Below, in pieces: positions 1-5,191 of a DNA stretch of 5,477 nt. Origin of the DNA: an uncultured Anaerovibrio sp. GTDB taxonomy: Bacteria; Bacillota; Negativicutes; Selenomonadales; Selenomonadaceae. The notes below the pieces were generated by a model that searched no databases, was not told where the DNA came from, and saw only the letters and a program-made list of their open reading frames with translations. A program made the translations under genes and the position numbers. The stretch lies in assembly GCA_900768695.1 (NCBI GenBank), contig CAAGDY010000234.1, positions 1-5,477 on the forward strand, given 5' to 3'. Numbering within the stretch: position 1 is the stretch's first letter; the number at the start of each line of letters is the position of its first letter.

Positions 1-342
1 CACTGCACCTGTTCCCAGCATAATAACCTGGAACTCGCTGCCCAGAAAAGGCCACGCTGCCTGCTGCATCTTCATGTCCAGGCTATTATCCCTCTGGAAG
101 CGGCTTATCTTGGCGCCTACAACCTGTACAAAAAGCCGTAGCCTCTCTACCAGAGGCTTGACGCCATTACGCCTGAAACCATGCTTCTTGCTGGCATTTT
201 GCAGGCTCACATCCACCCCGGCAAAGTACGCCATGCGGTTCTGGATGGTCTTTTTCTCTGAGCCCTTGCGGCTCAGAAAGAACATGGACAGGCTAAATCC
301 CAAAATTACAGCCATTACGGCTATTGCAATATTCAGTATCAT
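1..342 (-). CDS. tadB: TadB, Flp pilus inner-membrane platform protein (5' part only)
   Basis: Partial gene: 114 codons are present and the rest lies beyond the left edge. TadB is one of two polytopic GspF-like proteins (with TadC) that form the inner-membrane platform of the Tad/Flp pilus machine and couple the motor ATPase to pilin assembly. Seen here: a hydrophobic first helix at residues 2-22, then a basic cytoplasmic stretch (SRKGSEKK, then RLRLF, KISRFQRD). Residues 88-114 contain LDMKMQQAAWPFLGSEF and then a second hydrophobic segment beginning QVIMLGTGAV. That 'L..KL..AG.P..GSEF' block ahead of TM2 is typical of TadB N-termini; the T2SSF domain itself would follow outside the window. 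The ATG overlaps the stop of the upstream cpaE in an ATGA, implying translational coupling. A short AGG lies immediately upstream and a GGGG further back. The call rests on the pattern plus operon position; TadC is the main alternative but less likely as the first of the pair. Confidence 0.82.
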   Translation of the reverse strand, partial: MILNIAIAVMAVILGFSLSMFFLSRKGSEKKTIQNRMAYFAGVDVSLQNASKKHGFRRNGVKPLVERLRLFVQVVGAKISRFQRDNSLDMKMQQAAWPFLGSEFQVIMLGTGAV

Positions 343-1466
343 CCTGCACCACGCCCCGCATCATTATGGTGAATAATCCTGCCAGCCAGGTAGTTGATGC
401 TCATTGCCAGAGGGCTGTCAGGCTCCAGGTCAAGTGCCATCTGGCCGTTGTCAGCAGCCTTTGATACCACCATATACGCATTAGGCACTACAGCCTCCAC
501 CGGATAGTCGATAGCCTCCGACATTTTCCGCCGGGACTCCTGATTGCAGGGCACCACACGGGTAAACACCACCTTGACGCGCTCCCGGCAATCCTCCCAT
601 GCCTCAAAAATCTCCAGGGCACGCTGGGCATGCTTGATCTCATAAGCACCATTCAGCATGGAAACCATGTAGGTCACGCCTGACATCTCCGCCGCAGCAA
701 TAGATGTAGGATTAAAACCGGCCGGCACATCAATCAGCAAATACTTAAAGAGGGATTTGGACATCTTGATGAGGGTTTCCAAATTCTGGATGCTCACCTT
801 ATCGATATAGCTTGGCATCTTAGTGCCGCAAAGCACCGACACCTTGTCATTGACTTTCGTAAAATAAGACCGCAGCTCCAGGGGAGACAAAAAGGACACA
901 TCCCTGGCTGCTTCATAAATGGTGCTCTGAGGCTCCAGGTTAAAAAACACCGCCATATCACCAAACTGCAGGTCGGCATCAATAATCCCCACCTGCTCGC
1001 CGGTACTGCGCCCCAGTGCCATGGCCAAATTGGCAATCAGGGTAGTCTTGCCGCTCTTGCCCTTGGGGCTGAAAAATGTCATCACCTGGGAGTCCATCTC
1101 CATGCCGTTGGTGGTATAGGTCTTGATGGCCTCCTTCAGGTTGGCATAGCTGAATGGCTTTATCAGGTAGCCGCTGGCACCTGACTGGATGAAATGGCTG
1201 GTCCTGTCTGCCTGCCACTTCTCGCCCGTGCAGATGATGGATGCCTGGGGAAATGAGGCAATAAACTCCTGCAGAAGCTCCGTAGCCTTGTCCACATCAG
1301 CATCCAGCAAAATAATATTGGGATTGAACACCCTGCCCTGCCCCAGGGCATCATTGCTGTTCTGGTATCTGGCAGCCAGCTCCATGTCAGGAGCCGACTC
1401 TATTACCTTGGAAAGCTGTTCCAGCAGGAGACGGTTATGCTCTACCAGCATAATTTTGTATTGCAT
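339..1466 (-). CDS. cpaE: CpaE/TadZ with N-terminal receiver-like domain and ParA/MinD ATPase domain
   Basis: 375-residue Flp-pilus assembly ATPase of the CpaE/TadZ family, which localises the Tad machine in the cell. Residues 1-120 form a response-regulator receiver-like domain: LVEHN at 7-11 (only E9 of the usual acidic pair), a candidate phosphoacceptor D55 in IILLDADV, T80, and K103 in LIKPF. Residues 127-365 form a ParA/MinD-type P-loop ATPase: deviant Walker A SPKGKSGKTT (133-142) with signature lysine K135 and P-loop K140; IIDADLQFGD (161-170), where DLQFGD is characteristic of CpaE; Walker B YLLIDVPAG (242-250, D246); and a VPNAY...A...G segment near 327-341 as in other ParA-like proteins. 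There is no obvious membrane tail at the C-terminus. The ATG at 1466 has AGGAGGT 8 nt upstream, overlapping the stop of the preceding paralogue. The gene ends in an ATGA overlap with tadB. Family assignment is firm; phosphorylation of D55 is inference. Confidence 0.92.
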   Translation of the reverse strand: MQYKIMLVEHNRLLLEQLSKVIESAPDMELAARYQNSNDALGQGRVFNPNIILLDADVDKATELLQEFIASFPQASIICTGEKWQADRTSHFIQSGASGYLIKPFSYANLKEAIKTYTTNGMEMDSQVMTFFSPKGKSGKTTLIANLAMALGRSTGEQVGIIDADLQFGDMAVFFNLEPQSTIYEAARDVSFLSPLELRSYFTKVNDKVSVLCGTKMPSYIDKVSIQNLETLIKMSKSLFKYLLIDVPAGFNPTSIAAAEMSGVTYMVSMLNGAYEIKHAQRALEIFEAWEDCRERVKVVFTRVVPCNQESRRKMSEAIDYPVEAVVPNAYMVVSKAADNGQMALDLEPDSPLAMSINYLAGRIIHHNDAGRGAG

Positions 1467-1474
1467 CCCACATT

Positions 1475-1482
1475 ACCTCCTA
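1475..1482 (-). promoter_or_regulatory. Ribosome binding site of cpaE2 overlapping the stop of cpaE1
   Basis: Read on the minus strand this is TAGGAGGT, 8 nt before the ATG at 1466. Its first three bases are the TAG stop codon of the upstream cpaE-like gene (1482-1480). A ribosome terminating on the first gene would sit on the Shine-Dalgarno of the second, so expression of the two paralogues is probably coupled. The site also fixes the start at 1466 rather than the out-of-frame ATG at 1473. Confidence 0.8.
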
Positions 1483-2328
1483 ACTGAAAATCTTGGAAAA
1501 CCAGCCCTTGGACTTGCGCTTGCCGGGTTCCTCCCTGTTCTCAAACACCGGCAGGCTGCCTTCCTCGTCATAGGCACGGTTGGTATAGCGCGAAATCAGC
1601 TTGCGGATTTCCTTCGCAAGCACGCTCTCAGAGCCCCCCAGCACCAGCGGCACGCCGGTAACGATGGACTCGCTGGCGGCCTTGAAGTCGTTGGGCAGAA
1701 TATGATAAAATCCTTCCCCCAGGAGCCTCTCCACATCTTCCATGGAAATGCGTGTCTTGGCATCACTGCGGTTCAGCACCAGCCGTATCTTGTTGGTATC
1801 ATAGTTCAAGGTCCGCAAGGTATCATTGCCTATCTTCATATTCTTGATAGTAGGGATGAAATCAACCACCCCCAGGAAAGTCACTATGGTGCTTAAATCC
1901 AGCATAGCCAGATTCAGCACGCTGAACATGCTGGTGGTATCAATAATCACATAATCATAGAGCAGCCGCAGCTTCTCAATCAGCTTCCGGCAATCGTCAG
2001 CAGAAATATTATATGCCTCATCCAGAAACTCCGGCGCCGGCACCACATCGAAGCTGATCATGCCATAGCGGTACTGAGTAAGGCAATCCTGCAAGGGCAT
2101 ATCAGGCTTATTATTCATAGCTTCCAGAACATCCTTGATGGAGTGCTCCATCTGGAGGTGCAGATAATTGGCCACATCACCAAACTGCAAATCGTAATCC
2201 ACCAGGCACACCCTGTACCCCTGACGTGCCAGCTCTGATGCCATGTTGACGCTGATCAGTGTCTTGCCTACGGAAGAAGCGGTGCTGAAAAAGGTAATCA
2301 CCACGCCACTGATATTTTCTTCAGACAT
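1480..2328 (-). CDS. cpaE: CpaE/TadZ-like ParA/MinD ATPase without receiver domain, with MinD-like C-terminal tail
   Basis: 282-residue P-loop protein, the first of two tandem CpaE/TadZ homologues. It begins directly with the ATPase fold. The Walker A segment is FSTASSVGKTL (14-24): K22 and T23 of the P-loop are present, but the position of the ParA/MinD signature lysine is A17, so the second ATP-contacting lysine is absent. VDYDLQFGD (43-51) shares the CpaE-type DLQFGD with the downstream paralogue. Walker B is YVIIDTTS (126-133, D130). LPNDFKAASESIVTGVPL (211-228) is the usual ParA-family C-terminal region. The last 14 residues, GKRKSKGWFSKIFS, are basic then amphipathic and resemble the membrane-targeting tail of MinD. 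The ATG at 2328 has AAGGAGG 8 nt upstream (2343-2337). It lies 73 nt after cpaC and 13 nt before the second cpaE. The family call is strong; whether it hydrolyses ATP is uncertain. It could be annotated simply as 'AAA family ATPase' or MinD-like. Confidence 0.88.
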   Translation of the reverse strand: MSEENISGVVITFFSTASSVGKTLISVNMASELARQGYRVCLVDYDLQFGDVANYLHLQMEHSIKDVLEAMNNKPDMPLQDCLTQYRYGMISFDVVPAPEFLDEAYNISADDCRKLIEKLRLLYDYVIIDTTSMFSVLNLAMLDLSTIVTFLGVVDFIPTIKNMKIGNDTLRTLNYDTNKIRLVLNRSDAKTRISMEDVERLLGEGFYHILPNDFKAASESIVTGVPLVLGGSESVLAKEIRKLISRYTNRAYDEEGSLPVFENREEPGKRKSKGWFSKIFS

Positions 2329-2336
2329 CTATCCGC

Positions 2337-2343
2337 CCTCCTT
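2337..2343 (-). promoter_or_regulatory. Strong Shine-Dalgarno of cpaE1
   Basis: AAGGAGG on the minus strand, 8 nt before the ATG at 2328. It is a near-perfect complement of the 16S 3' end and fixes the start. The rest of the 73-nt gap from cpaC (2344-2401) is A+T-rich with no stem-loop or T-run, so I see no terminator there. A TATTTT at about 2366-2361 lacks a convincing -35 partner, so an internal promoter is not supported. Confidence 0.75.
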
Positions 2344-2401
2344 CCGGCAGCCAACATAAAATACCTAAGTTATTCAAACTACAAAACTGCATCATCACAA
2401 A

Positions 2402-3934
2402 TCAATCAGCCTCCGGCAGGACAGGCCTTGGCTCCTCTGCCGCCTTTGATTGCTTCTCCGCCTGCATTGCCTCCCGCTTGGCGGCTTCCTTAGCCTCGGC
2501 TTCTGCCTTCAGCTCGGCCTCTGCCTTGGCCACCCAGCTGTCATATATGCCAAAGTCACGCTTGACATGAGGCACAGGTTCCTCAGCAGGACGCTCTATC
2601 TTCTCCGGATCGGTCTTGGCCAGGGGCTGTTTCTTAGGGGGATCATTCGGGAATACATCCTCCATCTCCGCTATCTGCCGCTTGCTTTCCTCCACAGCAT
2701 CTGCCAGCTTCTTAGAAGCCTTGACAGGATCATTTATGGTGACAATAGTAGGCGTAATCAAAATCATCAGCTCATGCCTGTCCTTGGAATTGGAGGTGTG
2801 CTTGAAGAACTCTCCAATAATCGGTATATCACCAAGGATAGGAACCTTGGTAACAATCTTATTTTCCTTGTTGTTCAGAAGCCCACCGATAGACATGGTT
2901 CCCCCATCCGGCAGTGCCAGGACAGTAGAGGCCTTTCTAGATGTCAGCCCCGGAATCTTGCCAGCCGTAGTAGCCACAGCTGCCGCATCATTCAAATCAC
3001 TTACCTCTGCTTGAACACTAGTGGTAATCTTATTTTCGTGGTCAACAGTAGGCTTAATCTTGAGGTGAATGCCATACTCCTTCCAGGTAACGACAATCTC
3101 ACCGTCCTTGCTGGTGGGAATTCCAATTTCGCCGCCGATGAGGATTTCCGCTTCCTCGCCGCTCATAGTTGTGATATTTGGCCGCGAAAGCACCCTTACC
3201 TTGTTTTTGACGGCAAGAGCCTGCAGCATGAAATTCACCCGTTGGAAAGGATGCCCAGTCAGCTTATGGTAATCCATGCCCCCATAGAACTCGCCTACTG
3301 TACCAAAGGTAATTGAAGCTATATTGTGATCATCCACTGAAACATCGCCGGCATTGGAAAACTTAAAGCCCAGCTTGGACTCATCATCATCCGTAACATC
3401 AATGACCATAGCAGCCAGATTTACCATGGTCGGATTTTTCATCTGTAGCAGGTCGACAATATTTTCCTCCCCTACATAGACCTTAGCTATGCCCAGTGCC
3501 TTATTCTTTTCGTACTGGTTTTCTACTATTCCCTGTAGCACCAGCTTTTCGCCCACCTTGACCACCTGCACGCCAGCTAGCCCCATGGACTGCTTGATGA
3601 ACTGTGCCGTAGCCATATCCGTGTTGCATACTGACACCACAAAGTCCTGGCGCATGCCGTTCACGCTCCACACAGACAGGCTGGTAGAACCCAGTGCCTT
3701 CGCCACGATATTCAGCTTGGTCTTGTCCAGCACCACCACATCAGCTATTGCAGGATTTGCCACCGTTACCCGGGTAATGGGAGAGGAACCGGCCTGATAG
3801 AGGTAGGACTGGTTTAATTCAAGCCAGATAGGCTGTGCGGCTAGCGCGACAGCGGTAGCCGCAATAATAGCCATGGCTATTATTGTGCAAACGCATTTTC
3901 GTGTATATGCATATATTCTTTTTTTGCTGCTCAT
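2402..3934 (-). CDS. cpaC: CpaC/RcpA, outer-membrane secretin of the Flp pilus
   Basis: 510-residue secretin forming the outer-membrane channel for the Tad pilus. Start chosen at 3934 (MSSKKRIYAY): AGGGAGGG lies 8 nt upstream, it follows the cpaB stop by 1 nt, and it puts a Sec signal peptide at the N-terminus (basic n-region, hydrophobic residues 17-31, cleavage near LAA/QP at 33). An in-frame ATG at 3985 would bury the signal peptide and overlap cpaB by 50 nt. Residues 34-103 match the pilus-formation N-terminal domain (ITRVTVANPAIADVVVLD, STSLSVWSVNG). Residues 108-160 look like a BON-type domain (LVLQGIVENQYEKNKA). About 227-398 is the secretin domain, with VRVLSRPNITTMSGEEAEILIGGEIGIPT, LALPDGGTMSIGGLL, the hallmark VPILGDIPIIGEFFKHT (364-380) and ELMILITPTIV (388-398). 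Residues 399-510 are an unusual charged, Ala/Glu/Lys-rich tail. No separate pilotin gene is seen nearby. Confidence 0.95.
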   Translation of the reverse strand: MSSKKRIYAYTRKCVCTIIAMAIIAATAVALAAQPIWLELNQSYLYQAGSSPITRVTVANPAIADVVVLDKTKLNIVAKALGSTSLSVWSVNGMRQDFVVSVCNTDMATAQFIKQSMGLAGVQVVKVGEKLVLQGIVENQYEKNKALGIAKVYVGEENIVDLLQMKNPTMVNLAAMVIDVTDDDESKLGFKFSNAGDVSVDDHNIASITFGTVGEFYGGMDYHKLTGHPFQRVNFMLQALAVKNKVRVLSRPNITTMSGEEAEILIGGEIGIPTSKDGEIVVTWKEYGIHLKIKPTVDHENKITTSVQAEVSDLNDAAAVATTAGKIPGLTSRKASTVLALPDGGTMSIGGLLNNKENKIVTKVPILGDIPIIGEFFKHTSNSKDRHELMILITPTIVTINDPVKASKKLADAVEESKRQIAEMEDVFPNDPPKKQPLAKTDPEKIERPAEEPVPHVKRDFGIYDSWVAKAEAELKAEAEAKEAAKREAMQAEKQSKAAEEPRPVLPEAD

Positions 3935-3935
3935 A

Positions 3936-4922
3936 CTAAAATCCCTCCCTGCTGACGGATGTACCGCGAATAACCTCGATGCCACCCGATCTGGAAGCCG
4001 AAACTGCAGAAGCTGCAGCCGGAGCCGCTGGCCTGGCAGGGACAGGAGCCGTTACCGTCTTTTGCGCCTCGCTGCTTCCCTTGGCAGACTGAAGCGTTGA
4101 GTAATGAACATGTGTCGTATTGATCGTAAACTTATCACGAGGCTTATATGGCCTGAGAGTGAGGTATACTGTCCCCTCCTGAGCCTCCGTAATCAGCTTG
4201 AGAGCATCCTCAGGGGGCAATGCCAACGTTGCCGTTGCCAGATTATCCATGGCCTTTGGGGCAGCAGCAGCGTTTTCCTGATTGGCTGTGTTTGCAGTCC
4301 CCTCCTGCTTCGTATCGCCGGCAGCTGCCCCGGCATTGCCGGAAGCTGTATTGGCAGGCTGCTCCGGCGTCTTGTTGATTGCCAGCAGCTGCACATCCTG
4401 CAGCACAACCCGTCCCATCATCTTGTTATCATTCTTGGCAATGATAATAACATCTACATAATCCCCCGGCTGGGCAAATCCGGCTACGCCGGTTATATCC
4501 GAAATAGCAATAGAAACCGCACGGCAATTGGGCGGTATACTCCCAGTAAACCCTGCCATTGCCATGTCCGACAGCACCTTCCTGCCAGAGATGATGTCAT
4601 CCTTCATAATCTGCACCCTGGCAGGCTTGTTTACCACATCCATCACGCTGCCGGCCGCATCTGACGGCACCAGATGGGCAGGCATCTCACGCACCTCCAG
4701 CATAGCTTCCTTTATAATGGTCTTTGGCGCAATATCCTGCTTCGCCACTACCACATGCACCATGTTGACCGGCTCTGCCTCCTTGGCCTTCTCACTGCCA
4801 CCCAAAGAAAAAAACACCAATACCCCCAATAAAATACTCGCCGCACCTGCTATCATCAACCAATGCCGGTAGGTGATCTTTTCCGAAAGTTCACGCAAAC
4901 CCTTGGAAAGCTTTGGCAACAT
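3936..4922 (-). CDS. cpaB: CpaB/RcpC, Flp pilus assembly protein with SAF domain
   Basis: 328-residue protein of the CpaB/RcpC family, a bitopic inner-membrane protein whose periplasmic part works with the secretin in Tad pilus biogenesis. Numbering from the ATG at 4922: a basic cytoplasmic N-terminus, one transmembrane helix at about 22-41 (WLMIAGAASILLGVLVFFSL), a SAF/AFP-like domain at about 57-117 (VVVAKQDIAPKTIIKEAM, ARVQIMKDDIISGRKVL), then the RcpC core at about 128-185 (RAVSIAISDITGVAGFAQPGDYVDVIII, VVLQDVQLLAI). An Ala/Asn/Gly-rich insert covers about 187-225, followed by LALPPEDALKLITEAQEGTVYLTLRP (about 234-257). A Pro/Ala/Ser-rich stretch at about 290-312 leads to the tail GGIEVIRGTSVSREGF, in which 'EVIRG' is typical of CpaB C-termini. 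Start: AAGGA (4936-4932) is 9 nt before 4922. The ATGs at 4928 and 4931 are in frame but sit 3 and 0 nt from it; beginning at 4931 would only add MMN. First gene of the operon. Confidence 0.9.
   Translation of the reverse strand: MLPKLSKGLRELSEKITYRHWLMIAGAASILLGVLVFFSLGGSEKAKEAEPVNMVHVVVAKQDIAPKTIIKEAMLEVREMPAHLVPSDAAGSVMDVVNKPARVQIMKDDIISGRKVLSDMAMAGFTGSIPPNCRAVSIAISDITGVAGFAQPGDYVDVIIIAKNDNKMMGRVVLQDVQLLAINKTPEQPANTASGNAGAAAGDTKQEGTANTANQENAAAAPKAMDNLATATLALPPEDALKLITEAQEGTVYLTLRPYKPRDKFTINTTHVHYSTLQSAKGSSEAQKTVTAPVPARPAAPAAASAVSASRSGGIEVIRGTSVSREGF
3943..3950 (-). promoter_or_regulatory. Shine-Dalgarno that sets the cpaC start
   Basis: AGGGAGGG on the minus strand, inside the last codons of cpaB and 8 nt before the ATG at 3934. 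The two cpaE genes use the same 8-nt spacing. This favours 3934 over the upstream in-frame ATG at 3985 and indicates coupling of secretin synthesis to cpaB. Confidence 0.75.
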
Positions 4923-4931
4923 ATTCATCAT

Positions 4932-4936
4932 TCCTT
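4932..4936 (-). promoter_or_regulatory. Shine-Dalgarno favouring the third ATG of cpaB
   Basis: AAGGA on the minus strand. The start region has three in-frame ATGs (4931, 4928, 4922). Only 4922 has normal spacing (9 nt) from this site. A weaker GGGG further upstream could serve 4931, so the assignment is probable rather than certain. Confidence 0.5.
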
Positions 4937-4989
4937 TTCCCCATACTCAAATGACCTGCAGGCCCTCTTCCGCCTACATCCACGCACAT

Positions 4990-5014
4990 CGCCGCAGCCG
5001 CGCGGGCTGCAGCG
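4990..5014 (-). other. G+C-rich hairpin in the cpaB upstream leader
   Basis: Inverted repeat with GCAGCC (4994-4999) pairing with GGCTGC (5005-5010) across a 5-nt loop. A C/A mismatch follows, then three further pairs (CGC 4990-4992 with GCG 5012-5014). No T-run follows it on either strand in the right place, so it does not look like an intrinsic terminator. If transcribed as part of the tad leader it would sit about 55-70 nt before the cpaB ribosome binding site and could affect leader structure. The function is unknown. Confidence 0.4.
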
Positions 5015-5077
5015 AAAACGGTAAGAAGCTGCCGCACGCCATCCACAAATAAAAGCGCCCTCTTTCTGCAAAAAGGC

Positions 5078-5106
5078 TTTAAAATCCTTCGAGCATATTT
5101 TATAAT
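5078..5106 (+). promoter_or_regulatory. Putative sigma-70-type promoter of the divergent gene
   Basis: TTTAAA (5078-5083, 4 of 6 matches to the -35 consensus), a 17-nt spacer, and a perfect TATAAT (5101-5106). Transcription would start near 5113, giving a leader of about 79 nt that includes the inverted repeat at 5144-5160. This is the best promoter match in the intergenic region, but the zone is so A+T-rich that chance matches are likely. Confidence 0.4.
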
Positions 5107-5143
5107 ATTCATTATATATAATAACATTTTTTGAAACGGTGTA

Positions 5144-5160
5144 AAGGGACTTTAGTCCTT
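5144..5160. repeat. Inverted repeat GGACT-TT-AGTCC in leader of the divergent gene
   Basis: Perfect 5-bp arms GGACT / AGTCC separated by TT (5147-5158). They extend to AAGG(G)ACT / AGTCCTT (5144-5160) if one G is bulged. It lies between the putative promoter and the ribosome binding site of the gene at 5192. It could be a dimeric repressor's operator or a small RNA hairpin (C-G closing a UUUA loop). No T-run follows, so it is not a terminator. Confidence 0.45.
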
Positions 5161-5178
5161 AATTTAACTATATTCAAC

Positions 5179-5184
5179 GAGGTG
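5179..5184 (+). promoter_or_regulatory. Ribosome binding site of the divergent gene
   Basis: GAGGTG, 7 nt before the ATG at 5192. It supports that start and the reality of the open frame to the window's right edge. Confidence 0.65.
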
Positions 5185-5191
5185 TGAAATA

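Larger units (their letters stand above)
4923..5191. other. Divergent intergenic region between the tad operon and a membrane-protein gene
   Basis: This roughly 270-nt stretch has no convincing gene. From 4937 to about 5060 it is G+C-rich and would be the 5' leader of cpaB if the tad promoter lies in the A+T-rich part. From about 5091 to 5175 it is strongly A+T-rich (TATAATATTCATTATATATAATAA), typical of a bidirectional promoter zone. For the minus strand, a TATAAT lies at 5116-5111 but has no good -35 at 17 nt; TTGAAT (5177-5172) with TAAAGT (5154-5149) at 17 nt is a weak alternative. I therefore do not assign the tad promoter precisely. No flp pilin-like small gene (about 50-60 codons with a type IVb prepilin cleavage motif) was found here. 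Confidence 0.6.

Noticed and set aside
1189..1896. 235-codon open frame on the plus strand opposite the two cpaE genes
   Set aside because: It spans the junction of two well-supported minus-strand genes and has no family features.
2344..2401. Possible internal promoter or terminator between cpaC and cpaE1
   Set aside because: TATTTT is present but no -35 at 16-18 nt scores above chance, and there is no stem-loop with a T-run.
2450..3316. 288-codon open frame on the plus strand opposite cpaC
   Set aside because: It lies wholly antisense to an unmistakable secretin. Its protein has no recognisable domain and an irregular composition (Cys/His/Arg-rich runs), and I see no ribosome binding site that would support it. 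It is a by-product of codon bias.
3935..3985. Upstream in-frame ATG for cpaC at 3985
   Set aside because: It would overlap cpaB by 50 nt, lacks a good ribosome binding site at normal spacing, and would put 17 residues ahead of a clear signal peptide. The ATG at 3934 has AGGGAGGG 8 nt upstream.
4990..5014. Hairpin as an intrinsic terminator
   Set aside because: Neither strand has a T-run directly after the stem; the nearby run of four A/T bases is on the wrong side for the minus strand.
4891..5127. 78-codon minus-strand frame covering the intergenic leader and the start of cpaB
   Set aside because: No Shine-Dalgarno lies before 5127, it overlaps cpaB out of frame, and its sequence is neither pilin-like nor otherwise recognisable. 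It could only be a leader peptide if conservation showed it.
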